Part shown: one piece after another, positions 1-5,396 of the stretch
How the letters are laid out: the number at the start of each line of letters is the position of its first letter
How positions within the stretch are numbered: position 1 is the first letter of the stretch
NCBI GenBank assembly: GCA_030613835.1
Contig: JAUWLH010000090.1
Coordinates: 1-6,377, forward strand
Reading direction: 5' to 3'
Source: Candidatus Bathyarchaeota archaeon
Lineage (GTDB): Archaea > Thermoproteota > Bathyarchaeia > TCS64
Length of the DNA: 6,377 bases
The notes under the pieces: generated by a model
What the model was told of the DNA's origin: nothing
Databases searched by the model: none
What the model saw: only the letters and a program-made list of their open reading frames with translations
Translations under genes and position numbers: made by a program

Positions 1-769
1 GCCTCCCGTTCACGGTCTCCGTGTTTATAGCGAACAGCTCCTCGCAGAGGTTGATCTGAACATTCGGGGGCATCGAGTACATCAGAGAGTCAACTATCTT
101 CTGTATGCCCCCCTTGGGGTAGTACTGGTCAGTGGGCTGTCCGCCGATGAGTAGGTTGTACATCTTGCCCACGTAGGGGATGCTGATACCGTTCTCGTCC
201 TTTTGTTTCTCGGTCTTGTATTCCTTCCTGTCGATGAAACGTGAGACCGGGGCGTTCTCTGGGCTAGTGCCCAGCATGAAGTAGCTGAGATAGTCGAGGA
301 AGGCAACCGCCGTATGTGAGAGACTCCCAGGCATGATGTCCTTGATTGACACCCTTGTCATGTCCCTCCCAGAGTTCACCATGTAAGCGATATCGATGAG
401 GGACTTCATGAGGAGGGATCGGTCCTCCACGGGGATGAGGTCGAACATCATCCAGTCCTTGAGGCTCCAAGGAAAGTCCTTGATCTGGCCGTTGATCCTC
501 AGGTAGTACTTACCGAAAGGGACGAAGTTGGGAATGACATCGAAGTACCTGTCCATGAGCGCCCTGAGTGGCCCCGAGTCAAGCCTTGTGATGATATGTG
601 GCCCCGTGTCCACAGTGTAGCCCTGGACCTTGTATGACCTGCAGACGCCGCCGACGTAGCCCTCCTTCTCAAGGACGAGGACACTTTTCCCCTCCTTGCC
701 AAGTGCCAGCGCCGATAACAGCCCGCTGACGCCCGCGCCAACGACTATAACGTCATACTTGGTGCTCAA
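1..769 (-). CDS. FAD-dependent oxidoreductase, phytoene desaturase/amine oxidase type (3' end outside window)
   Basis: The 256 residues visible are the N-terminal part of a flavoprotein that should oxidise or desaturate an organic substrate, which cannot be named. The Rossmann fold opens at residue 5 with the FAD-binding GAGVSG loop (11-16), then E34 at the end of the second strand, expected to bind the adenosine ribose, and the glycine pair G40-G41. DTGPHII (54-60) and YYPKGGIQKI (216-225) are typical of the phytoene desaturase and protoporphyrinogen oxidase-like group (COG1233/COG1232 type). NGQIKDFPW (93-101) resembles the protoporphyrinogen oxidase/UDP-galactopyranose mutase branch, so the exact subfamily is open. 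The start is the TTG at 769-767: an in-frame TAG lies only three codons upstream, no ATG precedes the nucleotide-binding strand, and a weak GAGAT sits 5 bases before it. It is transcribed divergently from the aldolase gene. The catalytic and C-terminal parts are missing because the window ends, not because the gene is broken. Confidence 0.85.
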   Translation of the reverse strand, partial: MSTKYDVIVVGAGVSGLLSALALGKEGKSVLVLEKEGYVGGVCRSYKVQGYTVDTGPHIITRLDSGPLRALMDRYFDVIPNFVPFGKYYLRINGQIKDFPWSLKDWMMFDLIPVEDRSLLMKSLIDIAYMVNSGRDMTRVSIKDIMPGSLSHTAVAFLDYLSYFMLGTSPENAPVSRFIDRKEYKTEKQKDENGISIPYVGKMYNLLIGGQPTDQYYPKGGIQKIVDSLMYSMPPNVQINLCEELFAINTETVNGR

Positions 770-801
770 GGTATATCTCTAGCGAAATAGATAGCGACTG
801 A

Positions 802-810
802 GTGATAAAG
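802..810 (-). promoter_or_regulatory. Possible TATA box for the FAD oxidoreductase gene
   Basis: On the minus strand this reads CTTTATCAC, centred about 37 bases before the TTG start. An archaeal TATA box at this place would set transcription near position 780 and leave a leader of roughly ten bases. The match to the TATA consensus is only moderate and other AT-rich words lie nearby. Confidence 0.3.
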
Positions 811-865
811 GGTATGGATTCAGGCATCCAGTTTAGGGGCTTTAACCCGTGTCTTGACCGTTTGA

Positions 866-874
866 TACATATAA
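866..874 (+). promoter_or_regulatory. Likely TATA box for the aldolase gene
   Basis: TACATATAA is centred 29 bases upstream of the ATG at 899. With the usual archaeal spacing of about 26 bases from TATA centre to start site, transcription would begin at about 896, giving a leaderless or nearly leaderless mRNA. The only Shine-Dalgarno-like word, GAGGAT at 881-886, is 12 bases from the ATG, which is too far to be convincing and fits leaderless initiation better. Confidence 0.5.
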
Positions 875-898
875 CTAACAGAGGATAGAATACCCAGA

Positions 899-1864
899 AT
901 GGTTGTAGATTACTCGTCCATTGGCCTCGTTAATACCGAGGAGATGTTCAAGAAGGCCCTAAAGGGCAAGTACGCGATACCAGGTTACAACTTCAACAAC
1001 ATGGAGCAGTTGCAGGCCATCATCATGGCATGCGTCGAGACGGAGGCACCAGTGATTCTCCAGGTATCAAAGGGCGCCAGGAAGTACGCCAACCAGACCA
1101 TGCTAACATACATGGCAGAGGGGGCCGTCCAGATGGCAAAGGAGCTAGGAGGCGATATCCCAATCGCCCTGCACCTGGACCATGGCGACAGCTTCGAGAT
1201 ATGCGAGTCCTGCATCAACACGGGTTTCAGCTCTGTGATGATCGACGGAAGCCACCTGTCATTCCAGGACAACATCAAGCTAACTAGGAAGGTGGTGGAG
1301 TGCGCCCACGAGAGAGACATATCAGTCGAGGGCGAGCTGGGGGTGCTTGCGGGCATCGAGGATGATGTCAGCGCCGAGGAATCCAGCTACACCAAGCCTG
1401 ATGAGGTCGAAGAGTTCGTCGCCGCCACGGGGGTGGACAGCCTAGCCATATCAATCGGCACATCCCACGGCGCATACAAGTTCCCGCCAGGTGTCGAACC
1501 CCTACTCAGGTTCGACATCCTGGACGAGATCGAGAAGAGGCTGCCAACGTTCCCCATCGTGCTCCACGGCGCATCATCCGTTATCCCGGAGTACGTTGAC
1601 ATCATCAATAGGTACGGGGGCAACCTGTCAGGGGCCAGGGGCGTCCCGGAGGATCAGCTGCGTAAAGCTGCTGACTCTTCGGTGTGCAAGATCAACATCG
1701 ACAGCGACGGAAGGCTGGCAGTGACGGCCATGGTGAGAAAATTCATAGCGGAGAACCCAGAGGTCTTCGACCCGAGGAAGTACCTGGGTCCTGCCCGTGA
1801 CGAGCTCATCAAGATGATCAAGCACAAAAACATCAACGTGCTGGGTAATGCCGGGAAAGCCTAG
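899..1864 (+). CDS. fba: Class II (zinc-dependent) fructose-bisphosphate aldolase
   Basis: This 321-residue cytosolic enzyme should catalyse reversible cleavage of fructose 1,6-bisphosphate to dihydroxyacetone phosphate and glyceraldehyde 3-phosphate in glycolysis and gluconeogenesis. The class II signature is complete: HLDHG (92-96) supplies the catalytic D94 and zinc ligand H95; EGELG (144-148) follows the barrel strand; GTSHG (187-191) gives zinc ligand H190; LHGASS (222-227) gives zinc ligand H223 and phosphate-binding residues; NIDSD (266-270) is the second phosphate/substrate loop. The segment NRYGGNLSGARGVP (237-250) and the C-terminal FDPRKYLGPAR (290-300) match the bacterial-type branch of about 305-325 residues. 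A tagatose-bisphosphate or other ketose-bisphosphate aldolase is the main alternative, since these share the fold and ligands. The ATG at 899 is supported by the TATA box spacing and by the N-terminus matching family length. The gene stands alone, divergent from the FAD oxidoreductase and convergent with the M28 peptidase. Confidence 0.93.
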   Translation: MVVDYSSIGLVNTEEMFKKALKGKYAIPGYNFNNMEQLQAIIMACVETEAPVILQVSKGARKYANQTMLTYMAEGAVQMAKELGGDIPIALHLDHGDSFEICESCINTGFSSVMIDGSHLSFQDNIKLTRKVVECAHERDISVEGELGVLAGIEDDVSAEESSYTKPDEVEEFVAATGVDSLAISIGTSHGAYKFPPGVEPLLRFDILDEIEKRLPTFPIVLHGASSVIPEYVDIINRYGGNLSGARGVPEDQLRKAADSSVCKINIDSDGRLAVTAMVRKFIAENPEVFDPRKYLGPARDELIKMIKHKNINVLGNAGKA

Positions 1865-1865
1865 A

Positions 1866-1880
1866 TTTTTCTTTGCTTTA
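1866..1880 (+). terminator. T-rich terminator after the aldolase gene
   Basis: A pyrimidine tract with runs of five, three and three T residues begins two bases after the TAG stop. No hairpin precedes it. Archaeal RNA polymerase stops at T-rich stretches of this kind without a stem-loop. Confidence 0.5.
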
Positions 1881-1928
1881 CGGTCTTTGTGAGCCCCTCT
1901 TTACGATTATAAGCCGTCACTCTACCAG

Positions 1929-1955
1929 TATTTTCCACTTATCTTTTGGAAAATA
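1929..1955. repeat. Perfect 9-bp inverted repeat in the convergent gap
   Basis: TATTTTCCA (1929-1937) and TGGAAAATA (1947-1955) are exact reverse complements separated by 9 bases. The element lies 64 bases past the aldolase stop and about 160 bases past the peptidase stop. It could fold as an RNA hairpin in read-through transcripts from either side, or be a dimeric protein-binding site. The rest of the gap, 1865-2116, is AT-rich, has a C7-TT-C4 tract at 2013-2025, and shows no credible small reading frame or RNA gene. Confidence 0.6.
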
Positions 1956-2090
1956 GGCGGTTTTATAGCTTCTTTTAGTGAAACAAGGCTAGGTTCTCGT
2001 TTATGTGGATATCCCCCCCTTCCCCTTACTTTTTAGGTGAAAATTCATCATCACTAATAAATCGAGGACACCCAGATTTTTATGGTTCTT

Positions 2091-2103
2091 AAAAAAAGAA
2101 AAA
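2091..2103 (-). terminator. T-rich terminator after the M28 peptidase gene
   Basis: On the minus strand five T, one C and seven T residues follow about 13 bases after the TAG stop at 2119-2117. There is no preceding stem-loop, as expected for archaeal T-tract termination. Confidence 0.55.
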
Positions 2104-2116
2104 GGAAGGATGAAGC

Positions 2117-3538
2117 CTACCAGGCCCCGCTCCGGGTGATCCATTCCTTGGTCTCGGGGTGAATTTCCTTGTAGTTCTTCTTGATGTACGTCCTCATCTC
2201 GTCGGCGAGGGCGATGGTCTTGTCGTATCCCTGCTCCTTGATGAAGTCGTCTATCTCTTGTTTGGTCTTCCGTTTGGGGTTCCAGTTGTCCTCGTTGGCC
2301 ACCCTGAACAGTATCCTGGTGTGGTTGGCCGAGGCAAGGTGCAGGTTCTTTATATCGACCTTGTCGAGGGTGTCGTACCTTGTGTGGCCGTAGCCCCTCC
2401 CAGTCCTAGTGGCGGTCGGGTCCGAGTTTGAGGCGCATGGCACGCTCTTCAGGAAGAAGGGCCAGTGGTCGCTGTACGGGCTGACGCCCTGCTTGGTGGG
2501 GATCTCCGCAACCATCTCCTTCTCCCACTTCTTGACGAGTTCCGCGATGGCCGGGAAGTCGTGGATGTTGAGTCCCTTCTTACCCGTGCCGCCGGCTGCG
2601 TCTAGGTTGAGCATGAACCTGCAATTGTCCAACTCTTCCTCGTGAGCTGACGTGTAGTAGTAGCTGCCATTGAGGCCTATCTCCTCGGCGCCGAAGGTCA
2701 TGCATCTAACGCGCCTCTTGAGCTTGTCCTTGACCTTCACTAGGTTCCTCGCTATCTCCATGACTACTACTGTTCCCGATGCCGGGTCAACGGCCCCTTG
2801 GCTGATGTCGTGTCCGTCGAGGTGGCTTCCCACCACGGCGTACTCGTCGTCAATCGGGTTGTCGGGCACCACGTCCGCGATCACGTTCCAGGTGGGCGTG
2901 TCAACGTTTTTGTCCGTGGTCTTGATCCTGGCAACCACCTTGCCCTCCCTCTCGATGAGGCGAGCAAGGAACGAGCCATCCTCGTGTGAGATGCCTATTG
3001 CAGGGATGACTGGGTTGATGCCTCCAGTGGGTGGACCGTATGCGGGGTAATGGTTCATGAATATCCAGCCTATGGCACCCGCCATGATGCTGCGCATGTA
3101 CTTCTCGCTGCGGTGGAAGAACCTCTTTATCCCGGCCGGTGTTGCCGATGTGACCATCAGTATCTTGCCCTTGATCTTCTCCTCATCGTAATCGGGGATA
3201 GCACCCGGCCCGATAAACACGAGCTCTGCCTCGACCTCTGCTCCTATGCTGTGGGGCAAGCTGATCACGTCGAAGCTCCTCTTGATGGGGCTCACGACCT
3301 CCAGTGTCGCCGGGCCTCGGGTCCAGCCCGGGATGGTGAACTCCTCGGCGTGGACGTTCTCGCAGCCGTACTCCTTGAGCTTCCCCACGATATAGTCAAC
3401 GGCGTCCTTGTCACCGGGCAGTCCGGGGAATCTGCTCCCGTGGACGTCACACAAGACCTTCAAGTTGTCCATGGTCTCGGAGCTGGTGTAGACCTCCGCC
3501 ACGATCTTCTTGTCAACTTCTAGGTATGGATTAGTCAA
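2117..3538 (-). CDS. M28-family zinc aminopeptidase with PA-like insert
   Basis: This 473-residue protein should be a di-zinc exopeptidase removing N-terminal residues from peptides. All M28 metal-site residues are visible: H239 (GSHLDGH, 237-243), bridging D251 (DPASG, 251-255), catalytic E285 followed by ligand E286 (FGAEEIG, 282-288), D313 (NLDAAG, 311-316) and H385 (YGHTRYDT, 383-390). Residues about 88-210, including VFIGPGA and KIKGKILMV, look like a protease-associated domain inserted before the catalytic core, as in many M28 enzymes. No signal peptide or membrane segment is seen, so it is probably cytosolic. The frame stays open to a TTG at 3586 (489 residues), but I prefer the TTG at 3538: a GGAG lies 6 bases upstream, a strong TATA box falls inside the longer version, and the first 16 residues of that version are unlike the family. 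Carboxypeptidase or other M28 specificities cannot be excluded. The gene is monocistronic, divergent from the transglutaminase-like gene. Confidence 0.9.
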   Translation of the reverse strand: MTNPYLEVDKKIVAEVYTSSETMDNLKVLCDVHGSRFPGLPGDKDAVDYIVGKLKEYGCENVHAEEFTIPGWTRGPATLEVVSPIKRSFDVISLPHSIGAEVEAELVFIGPGAIPDYDEEKIKGKILMVTSATPAGIKRFFHRSEKYMRSIMAGAIGWIFMNHYPAYGPPTGGINPVIPAIGISHEDGSFLARLIEREGKVVARIKTTDKNVDTPTWNVIADVVPDNPIDDEYAVVGSHLDGHDISQGAVDPASGTVVVMEIARNLVKVKDKLKRRVRCMTFGAEEIGLNGSYYYTSAHEEELDNCRFMLNLDAAGGTGKKGLNIHDFPAIAELVKKWEKEMVAEIPTKQGVSPYSDHWPFFLKSVPCASNSDPTATRTGRGYGHTRYDTLDKVDIKNLHLASANHTRILFRVANEDNWNPKRKTKQEIDDFIKEQGYDKTIALADEMRTYIKKNYKEIHPETKEWITRSGAW

Positions 3539-3544
3539 AATTAT

Positions 3545-3548
3545 CTCC
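3545..3548 (-). promoter_or_regulatory. Ribosome binding site choosing the TTG start at 3538
   Basis: On the minus strand GGAG, continuing as GGAGAT, ends 6 bases before the TTG at 3538-3536. It is the best Shine-Dalgarno match near the start of the M28 gene and supports the shorter protein. Confidence 0.45.
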
Positions 3549-3570
3549 GCCAATACAGCCGGCTGTGGGA

Positions 3571-3578
3571 GATATAAA
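3571..3578 (-). promoter_or_regulatory. Likely TATA box for the M28 peptidase gene
   Basis: The minus strand reads TTTATATC here. Usual archaeal spacing places transcription start near 3548, just before the preferred TTG at 3538. A second, weaker candidate, CTATATTTA at 3604-3612, would instead suit a leaderless transcript from the TTG at 3586, though its spacing is a few bases short. Confidence 0.5.
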
Positions 3579-3644
3579 ACCTTCAATCCTGCCTGATTAG
3601 CGGTAAATATAGTAAAACGGAGCGCTATCGTTTCTTATGTTCCT

Positions 3645-3658
3645 ATTCTTAAGAGAAT
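3645..3658. repeat. Short inverted repeat upstream of the transglutaminase-like gene
   Basis: ATTCT and AGAAT flank the four bases TAAG, and one extra T-G pair could extend the stem. It lies about 45-55 bases before the ATG at 3701 and just before a second hairpin-like element. The arms are short and could occur by chance; an operator role is only a possibility. Confidence 0.25.
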
Positions 3659-3659
3659 G

Positions 3660-3678
3660 AACAGAAACTGTTTTTTTT
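3660..3678 (+). other. Small hairpin followed by a T8 tract in front of the transglutaminase-like gene
   Basis: AACAG (3660-3664), AAA loop, CTGTT (3668-3672) form a 5-bp stem directly followed by T residues to 3678. The shape is that of a weak intrinsic terminator, but no plus-strand gene precedes it within 1.7 kb. It occupies the place where the promoter of the gene at 3701 is expected: TTTTTTTTCATAA, 3671-3683, is 18-30 bases before the ATG. It may therefore be promoter sequence or an operator rather than a terminator. Confidence 0.3.
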
Positions 3679-3700
3679 CATAACGTATCAAATTAGAGTT

Positions 3701-4945
3701 ATGGAGTCTAAAGCTCTCATCTTCTTGATTGTCGGTGTTTTTGTTGGTGCAGGAGTAGGTTATAGAGTTTTATCGTCAATCTCCTCACCGAAAATAGATG
3801 ATTACATGGAACTGCTTGCAAATAATGACGTTGAGATATCCTCGCTTATTTCAGAACTGGACACTTTAGAGGGTGAACATGATTCACTTCAGAACAATTA
3901 TGACGAGTTAAGCAGTGAAGCTGAATCGCTTAGCATTAAATACTCGACATTAACCAGCCAATACGAAGAGCTTGAGTTGAACTATTTGGATCTTTTACAG
4001 AAATACGAGATTGCCGTGGCCTCACTTCCCCTTTCAGCAGCCCCCCTCTCAGCTGAGACAATAGATCTAGACTATACATGGTACTACAATGGAAGAAAAT
4101 GTGCTGTCTCCTTGTCGATCCCAGAGTCCATGTACGAGTACTACAGTGAGAAAAAAAGAGCTGAAACTGAGGACTATTCGATTTACGTGACGCACCCCTA
4201 CGATGATGAGTACATCAACACGATAGTCCAAAAAATGAACTTCATCGCACTCGATAGAGGTTACTCTGAGATCGAGAAGATCAATCTGATAATATCATTC
4301 GTGCAAAGCTTGCCCTACACCTCGGACAACGTTACAACACCATACGACGAGTACCCCCGATACCCGTTGGAAACACTTGTTGATAATGGAGGGGACTGCG
4401 AGGACACCTCCATTCTCACAGCGTCCTTACTGGAATCAATGAACTATGATCTCATTTTGATTAATCCTCCAGGACACATGGCGGTGGGGGTCAACGTGGA
4501 TACTTATGGGAGCTACTGGACATTTGATGAGAAACAATACTATTACTTGGAGACAACATCAGTGGGATGGGAGATAGGGGATATCCCCGACGATTACAAC
4601 GGGGTTTCAGCGTATCTGTATGAACTGGCACCAATCCCGATATGTACACAAAACTGGACAGCGTCATGGAAAGGGACATCTCAGATAGAGATCAGTATCA
4701 CTGTCACGAACGAAGGGACAGCCATGGCATCGGACATCAGGGTTTACGCATCGTTTGACGCTGGCGAAGAATACGTCTGGAATGAAGAGGAGAGCACCCC
4801 ATTCAGTCTCAACATTGGAAACAGCTACTCAGTAACACTAGTGTTGGATATCCCAAGAAATGAAAACACTCGTCTGATTATTGGAATCATAGACGTAGAC
4901 GGATACTCGATGGATGAAAGTTATTCAAATTGGTTTGATACGTGA
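3701..4945 (+). CDS. Membrane-anchored transglutaminase-like protein with coiled coil and CARDB-like C-terminus
   Basis: This 414-residue protein begins with one hydrophobic segment (about 5-25), with no evident signal-peptidase site, so it is probably a membrane anchor. Residues about 34-107 are rich in Leu, Glu and Ser with heptad spacing and form a likely coiled-coil stalk. The core, about 165-300, is a transglutaminase-like (papain-fold) domain: GGDCEDTS (230-237) carries the nucleophile C233, PGHMAVGV (257-264) carries H259, and YYYLETTS (280-287) probably supplies the third residue as E284 in place of the usual Asp. The DUF553-type archaeal transglutaminase-like families are the closest I can name. 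Residues about 317-410, including ITVTNEGTAMASDIRVYASF (333-352), resemble a CARDB-type beta sandwich, usual on archaeal surface proteins. I infer a protease, amidase or crosslinking enzyme outside the membrane; substrate unknown. Its base composition is more AT-rich than its neighbours: 7 of the first 20 codons end in G or C, against 14 of 20 in the aldolase. No good Shine-Dalgarno precedes the ATG. Confidence 0.85.
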   Translation: MESKALIFLIVGVFVGAGVGYRVLSSISSPKIDDYMELLANNDVEISSLISELDTLEGEHDSLQNNYDELSSEAESLSIKYSTLTSQYEELELNYLDLLQKYEIAVASLPLSAAPLSAETIDLDYTWYYNGRKCAVSLSIPESMYEYYSEKKRAETEDYSIYVTHPYDDEYINTIVQKMNFIALDRGYSEIEKINLIISFVQSLPYTSDNVTTPYDEYPRYPLETLVDNGGDCEDTSILTASLLESMNYDLILINPPGHMAVGVNVDTYGSYWTFDEKQYYYLETTSVGWEIGDIPDDYNGVSAYLYELAPIPICTQNWTASWKGTSQIEISITVTNEGTAMASDIRVYASFDAGEEYVWNEEESTPFSLNIGNSYSVTLVLDIPRNENTRLIIGIIDVDGYSMDESYSNWFDT

Positions 4946-4970
4946 GTCAAGTTAATTCCGAGATTCCCTT

Positions 4971-5297
4971 TTAATCGCCGGTGCTCTTGAGAACGGAGGG
5001 CTCGAACATGAGCACGACGCTTGCCTTATCTGCCCCCGGTTTGTGCTCAACTCCCTTTGGTATCATGCATAGCTGCCCCTCGGCGAGCTCGATGGTGTCC
5101 TGACCCTTTATCTGGATCTGGATTGAGCCACGATGAACAAGGAACAACTCGTCCTCGTCTTCGTGCTTGTGCCAATGATACTCGCCGTGGAAGATTGCCG
5201 CCCGTATGACCTGGTTGTTGATGTACGCGATATCAATGGGACTCCACGGCTTCTCTATCGTCCTTATCTTCTCCTCAAGGTCGATGACGGGAATCAT
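4971..5297 (-). CDS. Small single-domain cupin protein
   Basis: This 108-residue protein is a complete single cupin barrel. Cupin motif 1 is present as H43-K-H45, four residues, E50, six residues, G57; motif 2 as G74, five residues, P80-K-G82, two residues, H85. H43, H45, E50 and H85 should bind one metal ion. The very acidic, His-rich stretch HWHKHEDEDELFLV (41-54) and the STGD ending are typical of a widespread family of stand-alone cupins of about 110 residues, whose role is mostly unknown; dioxygenase, isomerase or small-molecule sensing are all possible. The Asn that often ends motif 2 is Ala here (A89). No signal peptide, so cytosolic. The ATG at 5297 fits the family's usual N-terminus. 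Only 25 bases separate its stop from that of the convergent transglutaminase-like gene, and it is divergent from the transporter. Confidence 0.88.
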   Translation of the reverse strand: MIPVIDLEEKIRTIEKPWSPIDIAYINNQVIRAAIFHGEYHWHKHEDEDELFLVHRGSIQIQIKGQDTIELAEGQLCMIPKGVEHKPGADKASVVLMFEPSVLKSTGD

Positions 5298-5317
5298 GGT
5301 TCAGACTCAGTATTTGG

Positions 5318-5324
5318 CCTTAAA
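5318..5324 (-). promoter_or_regulatory. Possible TATA-like element for the cupin gene
   Basis: The minus strand reads TTTAAGG, centred about 25 bases before the ATG at 5297, the distance expected for a leaderless archaeal transcript. No Shine-Dalgarno is seen near the ATG, which agrees with this. The alternative is that the stronger TATA word at 5343-5349 serves this gene too, with a leader of about 24 bases. Confidence 0.35.
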
Positions 5325-5342
5325 CAGGTTTCCTTCATTAAC

Positions 5343-5349
5343 TTTATAT
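5343..5349 (+). promoter_or_regulatory. Likely TATA box for the transporter gene
   Basis: TTTATAT is a good archaeal TATA match. Usual spacing places transcription start near 5372, leaving about 25 bases of leader that include the GGTGG ribosome site before the TTG at 5397. The reverse complement, ATATAAA, is also TATA-like, so it might act in both directions. Confidence 0.45.
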
Positions 5350-5385
5350 GAACCATCAACCGTTAACTCGCCTTACATGTTGAGC

Positions 5386-5390
5386 GGTGG
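5386..5390 (+). promoter_or_regulatory. Ribosome binding site for the TTG start of the transporter
   Basis: GGTGG ends 6 bases before the TTG at 5397 and can pair in part with the 3' end of 16S rRNA. It supports TTG as start, because the reading frame upstream has no other start codon before the stop at 5364-5366. Confidence 0.4.
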
Positions 5391-5396
5391 CAAGTA

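Noticed and set aside
836..848. GGGGCTTTAACCC as a possible operator palindrome in the first divergent gap
   Set aside because: Only the outer GGG/CCC and a few inner bases are symmetric; the match is too weak to call.
985..1356. Minus-strand open frame of 123 codons inside the aldolase
   Set aside because: It lies opposite a gene with full family motifs, has no recognisable domain, and is a by-product of codon bias.
2034..2054. Tiny inverted repeat TGAA-AA-TTCA in the convergent gap
   Set aside because: Four-base arms are expected often by chance in AT-rich DNA.
1865..2116. Possible tRNA or small RNA gene in the 252-base convergent gap
   Set aside because: No cloverleaf, T-loop or conserved RNA motif could be found on either strand.
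3050..3523. Plus-strand open frame of 157 codons inside the M28 peptidase
   Set aside because: It is antisense to a gene with all metal ligands intact; its protein shows no family motif and no promoter precedes it.
899..5297. Aldolase, peptidase, transglutaminase-like protein and cupin as one functional gene cluster
   Set aside because: Strands alternate at every gene, each has its own likely promoter, and the functions do not form a pathway.
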